Source of the DNA: Pieris napi
Taxonomy: Eukaryota; Arthropoda; Insecta; Lepidoptera; Pieridae
Direction: 5' to 3'
Assembly (NCBI RefSeq): GCF_905475465.1
Contig: NC_062245.1
Coordinates: forward strand, 3,658,001-3,722,000
DNA: 64,000 nt
Part shown: positions 21,771-33,659 of the stretch, in pieces
Layout of the letters: each line of letters starts with the position of its first letter
How positions within the stretch are numbered: position 1 is the first letter of the stretch
Position numbers and translations under genes: made by a program
The notes under the pieces: generated by a model
Database searches by the model: none
Told to the model about the DNA's origin: nothing
What the model saw: only the letters and a program-made list of their open reading frames with translations

Positions 21771-22699
21771 GTCGAAATAACTAACATGACCGCATACACG
21801 AAATCAAGTACGACCAGTCACCACAAGTAGCCCGTAGCAAGTTTACGAGTATGACGCATGGCCAGCCATTGGCGCCATCCACTATAGCTAGAATTTTCGA
21901 TATATTCATTTTTGTAAAAAAAAATTTAATTCTACTGAAGTAGAGTAGAGGCGTTTAGCTTTTTTGGCCCTAATTTAACTTTTTGTTAAGTGTATTAGGT
22001 GTGTGTACCCGTTATCGCAAAATAAATAACGAAGGTAATTTGCGACGGGCGTAGGGAAATGCGATATCGCTGTTGCCAAGCGTGAGCTTATGTCAATTCA
22101 CAGTATCTTCGGTAAGCCTGTGGAATGCTCACAACTGCATACAGCCCTTACGATAGTTATTCAAAGTATATTAATACAATCCGATAGATACACAAACAAA
22201 TAGTTAACTTTTTGTGTGATAAGCTTGAACTTAATAAGTCCATACGTGTATTTGTTCCTAGTTCAACTAGGCATGTTGTGACGAAAAGAAAAGCAGTAAA
22301 CTTTCCAAATTTTATAGAAAATCCATCGCTTGCAGCAAAGGATGTGTTTTTGCCAGCTGGAAGGAATATTTTCTACACGAATCCTAAATGGTTCTTACTA
22401 TACTATTGCGTTCGTTAACTGCTATGTGTTAGCTATGCTACATCCGCATTTGATTTCATAAAGCACCCAATACCTATATGATCGGAAATTTTATGAAGTG
22501 CATTGGACTTTTATAATCTTCAAATTGTCAACACACTATACCATTGAGGATTGGATCCAGGTATGAGAGTCACTACCTGAAGCCTACACTGCTCGTCCAA
22601 ACATAAGCTTTTACTTATTAAGGGCAATACCGGAACAAAATCTCAGCAAGCGATTAGAGTCAGTCTTCTGATTCCGTCGTTTCATAATGCTGCGTTTTT

Positions 22700-22925
22700 A
22701 AAAAACTTTTTTCCGCGCACTACCACTATATGAAACCAGTTGCCCAGAAATACGGGCAACCCGTATTTCCAAATCATTTTGACGTAGGGTGTTTCAAGAG
22801 CGTCCCGATGCTTAAAAGGCCGGCAACATACTTCTGAGCCTCCTGGCATATTGAGGATTTATAGGCGGCGGTATCACTAAACATCAGGTGAGCCTCCAGC
22901 CCGTTTACCTTCTGTTCTACAAAAA
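22700..22925 (+). repeat. Dispersed repeat R2, longer copy
   Basis: Runs from CGCGCACTACCACTATATG through GGCCGGCAAC, GGCGGTATCACTAAACATC and GGTGAGCCTCC to an A-rich end. The last 130 bases match 39545-39660 and, inverted, 58825-58945. Confidence 0.6.
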
Positions 22926-23002
22926 ATGTGTATTTTTCATCGTAAAACAGTCCCGAGCGAATGGTGATGCCAAAATCTAATTTTCGTCTTCGCTAAAAAT
23001 GT

Positions 23003-23222
23003 TAAATTCAAATTCAAATTCAAAAATCATTTATTCACGTAGGTAACACAATGTACACTTGTGATTCGTCATTAAAGAAATAAATATTAATGCTTCTAAT
23101 TTTACATTTACTGCCAGTTCTCAAATCAAGGGCGTAGAACGGAAGAGAAGAACTGGCAATAAACTCTCCGCCACTCTTTTTAATCGCCATGTTTTTTTTT
23201 TTACACAACGTTTGTAAGGAGT
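23003..23222 (-). repeat. Dispersed repeat R1, copy 3 with short tandem tail
   Basis: Starts with three AAATTC units (a TTTGAA-type 3' tail when read on the - strand) and continues like R1 until TTTGTAAGGAG, where it stops: truncated at the 5' side. 180 bases upstream of gene C. Confidence 0.7.
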
Positions 23223-23335
23223 TACTCCAATACTGTATTATCTATTCAAGAACTTCTAAAACTTGGTAATTCAGAACGCCATGAATATTCGTGAGGCGCA
23301 TTTTTCCTTAATATTTGTTATCAAAATAACTGAGG

Positions 23336-23368
23336 TCATAATAAACCCAGTTGTTGTATATTATCAGT
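23336..23368 (+). promoter_or_regulatory. Candidate core promoter of gene C
   Basis: A TATA-like TAATAAA at about 23338 precedes by about 28 bases a TTATCAGT initiator (TCAGT 23364-23368), 38 bases before the ATG. Similar spacing and initiator as in gene B. Confidence 0.35.
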
Positions 23369-23402
23369 CGTTTATAGACCTGACAAGTGATCTTCCTCCA
23401 TA

Positions 23403-26400
23403 ATGTGTAAATTGTTTTTAGTCTATGTTTTTACACTGCAAATTATTGTTGGACGCAGCGATAGAGGTAAATATTATTTTTTACTCAAGACTTATTCAAC
23501 TATGATCATTCCACCTTTATAAGACCGATTGGCTTAAGAAATAGTTAACTTGCAGAGGGTAAACAAATCCAAAAGATTTTACTTATAAAGAGAAAATACA
23601 TACAAATTCTAGTAATCAATTTTTGTTACCGAAGTTATCCCAAATGTTACAACTTTAGGGACCCATGGTCTGTCTTTTATTATTATTATTAATTATTATT
23701 GAGGAGAAACGAAGATTCTTGAGAGTACCACAAAGTTTTTTTTTTTAAATATATCCAAGAAACATATGAAGACTGAGACTAAGAGACTGTAACCCCCAAT
23801 TGGGCTCATGTGGTCACAGGAGAACACGCTCGGATTAAGACGCATTAAAAATAAATAAAATGTTTAAACCTTTTAGAATGCAAAAATTCATCGTGCGTTA
23901 AGTTGGAAGAATGTAAAGCAGCTGTCGCATTACTGCAAAATAGATTGAGTGATATAGCGGTCAATTTTCTAAGAAGCCTCCACTGTGGTTATGATAACAG
24001 TAAACCAAAGGTAAAATTACGTTACTATGACATTGTCAGTCATAGGCCGAGACTATGCTTATATATGTCACCGTAAAATTGTAAACACCGTTAGATTGTA
24101 ATCTATCTCGCGAGATTGTAAACTGTCGAAAGATTGTGAACCTCAACGAACTGGTTACAATTTAACGTATTATTATTCGGTAGTTTGTAATCTATCGAAG
24201 TGAAACCGTCAAATTACAATCTTAAAATTGTCAAATTGTTAACTGTCCGAAGGCTGTCCCTGATTGGAGAAATAAAAAATCAGAAGCGTAACAATATTTT
24301 CTCCTCAAACATAAATTAAAATTGAAAAAGTAATGAAATTTTCTTTCATTTCATTTCCAACACTAACTTAGTTATCATTCAAACTTCTTTGGTCAATCAC
24401 AGATTAATTTTACTTCCCAACAATTTCATATACTTAACTAATTCTAAACCTTTGAGTTACTTTTAACACGACATCAATTTACATTCATCAAAACAATCAA
24501 TTTACATTCGACAACAAACAAACATGGTGGGGCGGGGCATATTCCGTTCAACCAATCAGCGCGCGAGGTGTGATCCGTTTCACAATTTGACGGTTTCACT
24601 TCGATAGATTACAATCTACCGAATAATAATACGTTAAATTGTAAGCAGTACGTTGAATTCACAATCTTTAGACTGTTTACAATCTTGCGAGATAGATTAC
24701 AATCTAACGGTGTTTACAATTTTACGGTGACATATAGATAAAACTAGATTTACCCAAACATGCTTCAAATTGGCATTTCTGAATTACTTAGTAGCGTATA
24801 ATATATTTTGTTAATTTAGATTTGCTGTCCTATATTGAATGAAAATAATGAAACTAAATCTCAAACGGAATTGAATTCTTATCCAGAACTTGTAAATAAG
24901 ATGTCTTTGCTTCCAAATGAGACTGTTTGTGGTATTCAATACGAAGATAGAATATTTAATGGGATACATTGCGATATAGATGAGCATTCGTGGATGGCAA
25001 TGTTGCAATATACAAAACGTAAGTTGTCAATTTCCAGTAAATAATGACTCGGACTATGACCCTTAGCGCAAAGTTTCGGACTCTAAGGGTTTGATTTAGA
25101 AACCAACTTTAGCGCGAACTCTAATCTCACCCATTACATTTTTGCCATACAGGAGAGTAGTATACGGTATGTGCGTTTTTTAACATTAAAACATTTGAAT
25201 ATTGAAAATGTATCAACGTTAAACGATTTTATGTGGTCGTACTGGGGACTGTGAATGTAAAACCAAGAACGTGGCTAATTTAATTTAATTGATTGGTCGG
25301 ACTAAACGACACATCGTGTCACCTATCTGTGATTGGAACTAATAAGAGCAATCACGATCTAATGCTTTATTATTACGTCTATGATTATTCTAAAGTATTT
25401 TTTTATCTTTAACTTTTAAAATTATTTTTTTATACAAATTAAAAACCCATGAAATTTTAGTATTAAATAGTGAACAATACGTCTTATTTTGTTAAACAAC
25501 TTCCAAAAATAATAATCCGAGATAGCTTCCAAAGAATTACATATTTTTTTACAACACCTCTTTTCACTAAGTCTTTGTTATAGGTGAAGACAATAAAATT
25601 TTGAAGAAATACTATTGCGGAGGAGTACTTATATCTGCAAATTATGTCCTCACAGCGGCACATTGTGTTAAGGGAGAGATTACGGCCTTGTCTTACAAAT
25701 TGTAAGTAAACAAGTCTGTTATAAAACGTTCCTACCTGATTCGACCTCGGCTGATTTACTTCGTACTTCGCTCACTCCAGTGAGCTTCCGTCTTGCCCTT
25801 CAGGCGATTGAACACCCGCAACGGCCCAAGTCGAGGTCCGAGTCTCGCAGGAGACGCCTTTGCGCTAGTGGCGGAAAAACGCCCATTCTGGCCGAGCTAT
25901 GCTTGCCAAAACAGCCCGAGCTGAGCTGTAAACGCCCTTAGGTGGCCATAAGGCAAGCAAGCTTATATTCACAAAATGCGACATCGGTCTTTTGTCGCCG
26001 ACTGTAATACAATGTTTGTACTTTTGAATTTGGCTGTTTCACATTCGTTTTTAATAAATTGCAATCCAGTCCCGTGGGGCACGAGTTTTATAATTGTATT
26101 TATAACCGATTAAAAAAACAACTGACTGAAGAGATTATTAATACGAAGTATTTTTTCAAATAACCTATACGCTGTATCTTTGCAGCAAGATATAATATTT
26201 GAAATACTACACGGTACGTGTTTAATGGTTTGTTCAGTAATACTTCGTGGTTAATTTCGTTCATCATCCCATTCTCAGCCCTTTGCTTTACTTAACTAAC
26301 TTAGCCACTAAGTTAGCTCTGGTTTACTATCTAAACTATATGTGTATATTTACGCATATATTTTTTAAACCATGTCTAATAATTATGGTCTATTGTAGGA

Positions 26401-29024
26401 CAAACGTTCGTCTAGGAGAGTGGAACACGTCAAGTGAGATCGATTGTAATTATGGCGACTGCGCACCATCAGTTGTAGATGTAGCCGTAGAAGAAATAAT
26501 ACCACATGAAGACTACAATGCATCCGATTCTAATAATTATAATGATATCGCCCTATTAAGACTGAAGCAGAGCGTTGCATTTAGTGGTATGCCATATTTT
26601 CATGCATATTTTTTAGAATTAATTTTTCAAGCTTTTAGCATGGAAACGTACTCATTCGTTTGTTATTTTGTTGACAAGAAGTTAGTAATTTTTGGATAAA
26701 GAGTATCTAAACGCGTACGCGTGTCCTCCCAAATTAAAAAAGTAAAAAGTATGTCGTTGTTAAAATAATATATTGTCGCTACTTCTCTTTTCGAAAACAC
26801 TCTCCTTAAAGCCACTGCCAGCAAAAGAAAACTTGGCGTTAACATACCGAACGACGTTCAGTTTCGTGGTAATTTTGAGGGAAAGGCTCAATTAGCCTCC
26901 TAGAAGCTTGGTGTGCCCAGCAAGGCTTCACTCCAGGCCACCGCTTGCAAAGCTTGATGATAAATACAGGTTTTTCCAAAGACCTAAATCACCTAGTCAT
27001 AAATTGTATAAGCCAAGTTTTCCGCATAGCACCAAAATTAATACCATTTATCATAATATGGAGTTATTTATAATGATTACGTACGTTATCATTTTAAATA
27101 ACTAAAACTCCATAGAGTTGCAGAAGTCTTTGTTTGACCGCGCAGAAAGTTCAAATATTATTTTTGTATTATTAAAATGAATCTATAAAGGATATGTACC
27201 ATGAAACTACAATATTCACGCTGGTGACACCTGAGTACTGCTAGACGCTAGTATTAGATAAACCTAAAAACCTCAGGTATAGCATTTCTATAGCCTACTT
27301 AATTTCCTAGTATTTTTATTCATACCTAGTCGTTGTCTTTGCCTATACCTTACTACACAATTATAAACGTGAGCATTGAAAACAATTATATTGCGGATCT
27401 AGCTACTTCAGGTTACGAAGGTCATGGGGCCCAGCACCCACTTGGTGAAGGCCGTCTTAAACCGCCCGGAAGAAGTAAATCATGAAATGATAAAGGTGTT
27501 AAGTTATACTTTGACTGACCTACTGATGCGAGCGCCGCTCTTGGTTGATCGATTTCTGTAGATTTATTGGCTGTTCCATTCGCAGAAACAATGCTTAGGA
27601 GGTTGTTGGTTATTCATTTGTTTAAAATTGTCTTTCAGATTTTATCAAACCAATATGCCTGCCGTTCACAGACGATTTAATGAATAGTTCATATGAGGAT
27701 CGCATTCTTGAGGTGGCCGGTTGGGGTTCGATAAATAATATAAGTAAGTGATAGTGTCAAAATTTATGTAATTATGTATCACCATTCAAAAAAAAAGGGT
27801 GCGTGTACTTATGTACGCGCGTAAGAAGTTATACTTCTTTGGCTTTCTTTATTTTTTTTAAATATAATTAATATTTAACGTAAACAATTTAATAATATTT
27901 AGTATATTATTCAATTATTAATTAATATTAATAACAATTATTATTTATTATTTTATTATATTATTAATTCAATTTAATAACTTGGTATGTTTCATAACCT
28001 TTTAACTTAGTAACACAAAGACCTATCTTTGTGAAAAAACATTGCTAACTTTCTTTGAAAATATAATTAAAACTCCTTTATTTGTTTAAAAGGTAAGTGT
28101 CATTATGGTCATTCAAAATTCTTGGCTAACTTCACGCATATTCTATTTCTTTTTACTTGTAGATTGTCTTATTCCCATCTCGCTCGCGTACGCTATAATC
28201 ACACTGACAACTTTGTGTCACGGTGCGCGCGCAATAGTAAAATTTCACTCTCATCAATTTTTCATAACGCGCCTAAAGAAGTATAACTTCAAAAATTTCT
28301 TATTAAATTGTACCTAAGTTAAAATCGAGTAATGGAATATAAATAGTATTGATACATTTTTCTATGAAAAAGATAACAAGCGCTCCATGGCTATTTGATA
28401 CAAATAGTTCAAATAGAATATTAACAAGCAAACTAAATTAATTATTATCAATATACTGAGCTGCTAAAACCGAAATTATCGTTTTGACGTATACAATTAT
28501 TTAACTATCTTAAAATTCGTACCATATACGGAGTCTATCTACATAAAAAAATCGTTGATTTTATAGACAACTTAATATAGTATAAACTTAAATATAGTAT
28601 TGTTGCATAACGTGCGTAACATTTCGCTATAACTATTATACCCAGGTATACTAAATTACTTATTCTTATTTAATTAACTTTTACAGCTCCGAACTCCAGC
28701 GTAAAGCTTAAAGCTAAAATACCAGTGTCCACAAATGAGAATTGCAAACGCCTATACCACCTCCATAACATATCCATAAGAGACACCCAGATCTGCGCAG
28801 GGGCTGGGAAAACAAATGAAAATTGTTGCAAGGGTGACTCTGGAGGAGGTCTTTTTGGACAAACTTATGGGATACGGAGACCAGGTCGAGGATATGGGAG
28901 TAATTGGTTCCTCTTTGGTATCGTGTCGTTCGGGCTATCACCGTGCGGTACTCTGGGATATCCAACAGTATTCACGCGCGTAACTGCCTATAGAGACTGG
29001 ATACTTTCTAATATCAAACCTTAG
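23403..29024 (+). CDS. Gene C: secreted clip-domain serine protease with altered S1 pocket
   Basis: Exons 23403-23466, 23877-24010, 24820-25018, 25584-25701, 26399-26586, 27639-27743, 28687-29024; GT..AG borders, same phases as gene B, exons 1 and 5 of identical length (64 and 188). Product 381 residues. Residues 1-17 are a signal peptide; clip cysteines 23, 28, 34, 58, 68, 69; the linker is longer than in B and Asn/Glu-rich. Activation after R110 (IFNG). Triad His159, Asp221, Ser321 is complete, so an active enzyme is expected. Position 189 is Asn315, not Asp; position 190 is an extra Cys316; position 226 is Thr363 (PTVF instead of PGVY). A Gly- and Arg-rich insertion (about 330-340) follows the active serine. 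Tandem paralogue of gene B; likely also a haemolymph cascade protease, but not trypsin-like in preference. Confidence 0.92.
24066..24732. mobile_element. 667-bp foldback-type element with ~150-bp inverted repeats
   Basis: Begins TGTCACCGTAAAATTG and ends with its inverted copy; the arms (about 24066-24225 and 24590-24732) are inverted copies with small gaps. TATA flanks both sides (24062-24065, 24733-24736). The arms are full of GATTGTAA-type units. No coding frame. It ends 87 bases before exon 3 of gene C. Confidence 0.8.
25725..25960. repeat. GC-rich probable repeat in intron 4 of gene C
   Basis: A sharply GC-rich block in an AT-rich intron, with blocks such as CACCCGCAACGGCCCAAGTC and GAGACGCCTTTGCGCTAGTG. 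I saw no second copy in the window and no open frame; a SINE or LINE fragment is the likeliest reading. Confidence 0.3.
27795..28300. repeat. Possible transposable element with inverted motif, intron 6 of gene C
   Basis: GAAGTTATACTTCTTT at 27823-27842, preceded by CGCGCGTAA, recurs inverted at 28274-28290 next to GCGCC. Both lie in GC-richer patches around a very AT-rich centre. No target duplication found, so this is tentative. Confidence 0.35.
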
Positions 29025-29089
29025 TACTATGTCTGACAAATGTACGATAATTTTCTATGAAGTTTATTCTAATGTTTTATTATTGCATA

Positions 29090-29095
29090 AATAAA
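29090..29095 (+). terminator. Poly(A) signal of gene C
   Basis: AATAAA 66 bases after the gene C stop codon. Confidence 0.6.
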
Positions 29096-31410
29096 CTTAA
29101 AGTACAAAAAACAAAAAAAACACTAACCTAAATAATTCTTTATATTCCTTATAAACTAAAGAGTTCGCAGTTTTGCAGTTTTTTGGCGGTATGGCGGCCA
29201 TTTGTAACCGTCCGAAAAGTATGGCATGGTGATTTTCGTAAATGGCTGCACGACGGTGATTAACTGTACAAAAATTAGCCTGGTACAAATGGTAGATTTT
29301 CTTTTAATTAACGCATTCGCGTATGGCGGGCTGTAAGTCACACCGGCGAAGGATGGCATGACACTGCCGCCTGTTATTGTTTTATGGACTATCGGAAAAT
29401 ACTAGAATTTTTGTGGAACAAATCGTTTGAAAGTCGTAATTAATCCGACGAGTTCGTTTCATCATTTTTTTTTTTTCATTTCGTAATGAAACCCCTCGAG
29501 AACCGCCATACTGGTACAAATGACCCACTATTTTGTGTCACTATCTCCCGGCCTATTTAATTATGGAGCCAAGGAATCACATCCCAGGTTGGCCAAAAAA
29601 TACCTATAATAAAAATAACACCCGAAAATCGTAAGGGTGCCGATTTTCGGGTGTTATTTTTAGATTTGGAGGTAAACAATTAACAAGGCGCGAAACAATA
29701 TATGAGGCTGTCCATTCTCCATATTAATTATTTGCGCGGACTGTTAGAAGTTTTATGCTGCTTATCGCTCTTCGTGTTAGTGTTCGACGAAAAATTCTCC
29801 TATATATATTGTTATGTCATAAATGGCTAGAGAAACTGTTTTCTCACCACATTATCATAACCGGATTGACATGAGAATAATAACGGAAGGAACTTTAGAA
29901 TTAATAAGTAAAATTACTTCGAGCACAATTTTACGTTAAATTAATTGTATTTTATTACGTAACTTTTATCCAGCAACGTCGACAGATTTCTAATTAATAA
30001 TTTAAAGTGAAAAATTGTGATAATAAATAAATAAATAATCTTCTCGAATTAATTTTCGTTCCTTTCGCGGCAATTTTACATCAATTTATTTTTCGAATAA
30101 TTATTATCAGTATTTTTACGAAACGTTCATAAAAGCTAGAATGACAATATTCCGTGTATACTCAGTGTGGGGTTTCTAATAATAACAACGAATAGCGTTA
30201 ATACTTTATTTAAATATGAAAAAATTGCCGATACTTTCATTCACACACACATAGCCAGCACCTTTTATCACTACAAAATAATTTTTAATGACAATAAAGA
30301 AATATATTAACTTTAAATAAAAAAGGAATGTTCACGCTTGGCACAATTTGTGTTTTGTACTTGTTTGATATTCTTTGGATGCAAGATAAAACACTGATGT
30401 ATTTGACAATGTTTAAAAGAATTGTAACTTTGCGAGATTCAATTTTAATTAGCTGCATGTTTTCTATTAAATAAACATATATACTTAATTTTCCAAAACT
30501 TATCTTAGCAATTCTTGAGTGTCGGAAGGAGTAACTTCTCCTATTCCTAATAAAAATATAATAGACATTGTAAAATAAAACTAAATGGAATGTAGTACAT
30601 ATATGCAATTTTGAAATTTGTACCGACTACCTTTAAATAGGAATGACATTTTAATATTTAATTTCTAAGTCTACATTATACATAATATACTAAAAACTAT
30701 ATACATAAAGATAGGAATGTTATATAAGTGTATATCAATAGACTGCAAATGGCAAGATATATGTTTATAGTATAACTATGTGAATAATTGTGCTTCTTTG
30801 CAATAAATATTTGACTATAATACATCTAAAACAAAAAAGGTAGGACTATGCATATCCTTTTCGTTTTGTTTATCTATGAAATAACATTTAAAAAGCCAAC
30901 ATTCAGGCTAAAGTATATAGTTATCCTTATATCATAAGTTCATATCAATTTGGAACTCAAAGATATATTTATCTAAGAAGAAAGTTTAAATATTTATAAA
31001 ATTAAAAATAGATATTAATTTACCACCAAAAACAGGCCAAATTCACCCACCCACATAAGCTTTTTCTTGTTCATACAGACTCAAAGATCAATCCTTTTTA
31101 TCTATTTTAACTCACGAAGACTCAACTAAATAGTTATAAAGTCTTCTCTCTATACCTCTAAATATTGTGCTTTTGCAGCATTACAGCTTATCTTGAAAGG
31201 AAATGAAAGGTGATCCAATATCACAAATATAGACCCCATGAATTATGTTTAAGCAAAAGTTTGCGGTGTACAAAACGTAATGAAATGAAAGCCAAATATT
31301 ATTTTTGGATTCATTTGGATTCCATATTGCGTCATAGTATAGCAGATTTCTTTTAAAATTATTAAGAAAATGTGTGTATTTTCTCAATTTCAAGATACCT
31401 TGATAATATT
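29096..31410. other. Intergenic stretch between protease C and the C14orf119 gene
   Basis: Convergent genes end on both sides, so the right part is probably 3' UTR of the - strand gene. A strong hairpin lies at 29611-29661. Otherwise AT-rich with no recognised gene. Confidence 0.55.
29611..29661. repeat. Perfect 21-bp-arm hairpin
   Basis: Arms 29611-29631 and 29641-29661 are exact reverse complements around a 9-base loop. Could be a small MITE or a structured RNA; too perfect to be chance in AT-rich sequence, since the arms contain ACACCCGAAAATCG. Confidence 0.75.
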
Positions 31411-32866
31411 TTAGGAAGCTGCTGCAATTTCTACAGCAACCTCTTGTGTTACTAGATTTTCTCCATCTGATGTCTGTTCAGTCGCAGACAACTCTTTATT
31501 TTCACTATATTCAATTGTAGAAAAAAACTCATCAATCCCATTTACTTTGATGCCATTTGTAAGAATGTCTTGGAGTTTTTCTCCAAAATCTGGGTCAGTC
31601 TCGGTTACTGCCTTAATCAGGCGTTCTTTTTGATCCTCGTTCCACGTTGGATACCATTCATTAAACAGCTTAATCTGTAAAATAAAAAAAGTAAATGAAA
31701 CCTTATTCTTCAATACAGGGATGTTATGGAGCTCCATAACGGTAACCGAAACTATCGGATATCCGAAATAAAAATATCGCGTCTAAAATCTAAATAAAAT
31801 GACATGTTTCGACAGGTTTTTGTTGATGGTTTCATTACTCACAAAAAGAATTAAAAAGAAAACATGTAATATGTTATAAGTTAGCATGTGCAATGTATAA
31901 AGCTAAATGTTTTTTTACAGCTTTTAAATTTATTGCATTTTTATTTTAATAGATACAACTGAAGAGGTATATAATAGTTACTGACCTATATGACCAATTA
32001 TAATATGAACTGATAACCTAGAATAATTTAAAGGTAAAACCTTTTTTTACCTTTAAATATAAGTAAATTATTACATACTATTTTTTTTATATTTAACAGT
32101 ATCCAAAACTAATTAATAATCCGAAATAATTACATATCCATAACCGTATCCGAAACCATTATAATTTTATTCCTATATCCATATCCATATCCAGATCCGA
32201 AATATCATATCCATAACATCTCTACTTCAATAGATATAGTTTAAGGCACAATTTTGTTTAGAAACAGCAAAAGTTAACAGATATACCAAAGATCTTCGTA
32301 CTTATGTCATTTCCATGGTCAAAGTATTGGTTACTTTAATGATTTTAACACTGAAGCCAAAGCATAAATGCATCTCGCCAATCACACCATTTCATATAAT
32401 AAGATATTCTTAAATATACATTCTTATTTCTTATTCTTAAGTAGGGTTGCAAAAAAAACTTACACGACACTGAAACAAGCTCAGGGGCTTGTCATCACAG
32501 GTAAGTGTAGAGAGACCTGCAGTTAGCTGATCAGGTTTATCTCCATGAGCAGCAGCAAGTATTGGCAAGAAATCCTCTCTCTGCAGTTCACTAAACTCTT
32601 CAAACCATTGAATCATGTATCGAAGCTGAGCTTCAGAAGTTAAACCTGAACTGGACATTCTCCGATATGTATATCTATGCTCAGTAATAACTGCTGTAAA
32701 TAACAAAAGTAATAATATTTAAAAAATTCACAGGCAAATATTATTCAATGTTTTTTATCTATAAGAGTTACTACACCTTATTGGTACTAAACTTATTGGT
32801 ATTGTCAGGATACTTACACTCAGAAACAACAGGCAAACAAACTGCAGATGCAAGAATAAAACTCAT
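31411..32866 (-). CDS. C14orf119: Homologue of human C14orf119 (small conserved protein)
   Basis: Exons 32866-32818, 32693-32464 and 31674-31411; all borders are GT..AG and phases fit, giving 180 residues. The core pairs two repeats of one pattern: YMIQWFEEFSELQREDFLP early and LFNEWYPTWNEDQKERLIKA later, followed by DPDFGEKL, matching the human protein, whose molecular function is not established to my knowledge. The C-terminal 45 residues are an acidic, low-complexity extension. The first exon adds a short hydrophobic N-terminus (start MSFILASAV) that looks like a weak signal or targeting peptide; an internal ATG (32658-32656, MSSSG) would give the usual cytosolic form. The exon 2 acceptor is a CAGCAG tandem. 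Start therefore uncertain; the core is firm. Confidence 0.85.
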
Positions 32867-33659
32867 TTTTTTTACGATTTACGTTCGTGTTCAACGAAAT
32901 CTAAAGTGAAACTAAGATCTCAAATGGCTATTAGATCATAGATGTAAATTTATTGACTTTCGATTACATTCAAATCTCAGCAAGGTTAAATAATATGCAT
33001 AATTTCACCTCTATGTTATATCATACACTGCTGAACTTTCTATTAATCGACTTTCGGAATCCAAGTTATATCCTATACTCCATCAGTAGCTTCTTGAAAA
33101 CATCATAAGATATGGCTATGTGAAGTTTAATGATACAATAATAATTTTAATACACACCTTTGACTGCTGAGGGTTTTTCAAAATTTAATATTTCTTAGTG
33201 TTGCGTAGTCTTTCAGACTTATTAAGATTTCGAGGTTTTACTTTTATCAACTTTGAACTAATGCTCTTTTGCGTTTTTAATTAGAGATTTGAAAACTGCA
33301 AGTCAAAACATCAAAACAAAAGCATTAGTAATTCTAAATTCATTAAAATATCTTCATTTTTATCTTCAGGACATTATTTATACTTTGTCGATTTATAAAT
33401 TTACTTTTTCCACAGATTACTCATATTTTGTTTCTCTGCACAAGTCACAGACATACGTGAAGCTATTTATTTTAAAAAAAATAGCTTCACGTATGTAATT
33501 TGAGAGCCAAACTGAACATTTGTTAGAGGACGCAATTTTATTTATGAAACATGTAGGGGGTCAATACAAGCTTAAACCCAAGTTTGTGGGGTTGGCGCCC
33601 TTGTGCCCCCGGCCCCCGCAGCCATCTTGGAAAAAAAGATAAAAACACGTTTTTGTTTT
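32867..33659. other. Intergenic stretch upstream of the C14orf119 gene
   Basis: Probably contains that gene's promoter. Holds a 17-bp-arm hairpin (33451-33496) and a C/G-rich patch at 33585-33625. No coding frame recognised. Confidence 0.5.
33451..33496. repeat. Perfect 17-bp-arm hairpin
   Basis: Arms 33451-33467 and 33480-33496 are exact inverted copies around a short A/T loop. No flanking duplication identified. Confidence 0.65.

Larger units (their letters stand above)
20255..23335. other. Intergenic stretch between proteases B and C, repeat-rich
   Basis: No convincing gene. Holds R1 copies at 21478-21770 and 23003-23222, and an R2 copy at 22700-22925; the remainder is AT-rich sequence in which I see nothing. 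Confidence 0.6.

Noticed and set aside
22212..22418. 68-codon plus frame between genes B and C
   Set aside because: No motif, no splice or promoter context; chance frame in AT-rich DNA.
23403..29024. Gene C activation sequence IFNG considered unusual
   Set aside because: Asn at the third position is also found in chymotrypsin (IVNG), so it is not by itself a loss of activation.
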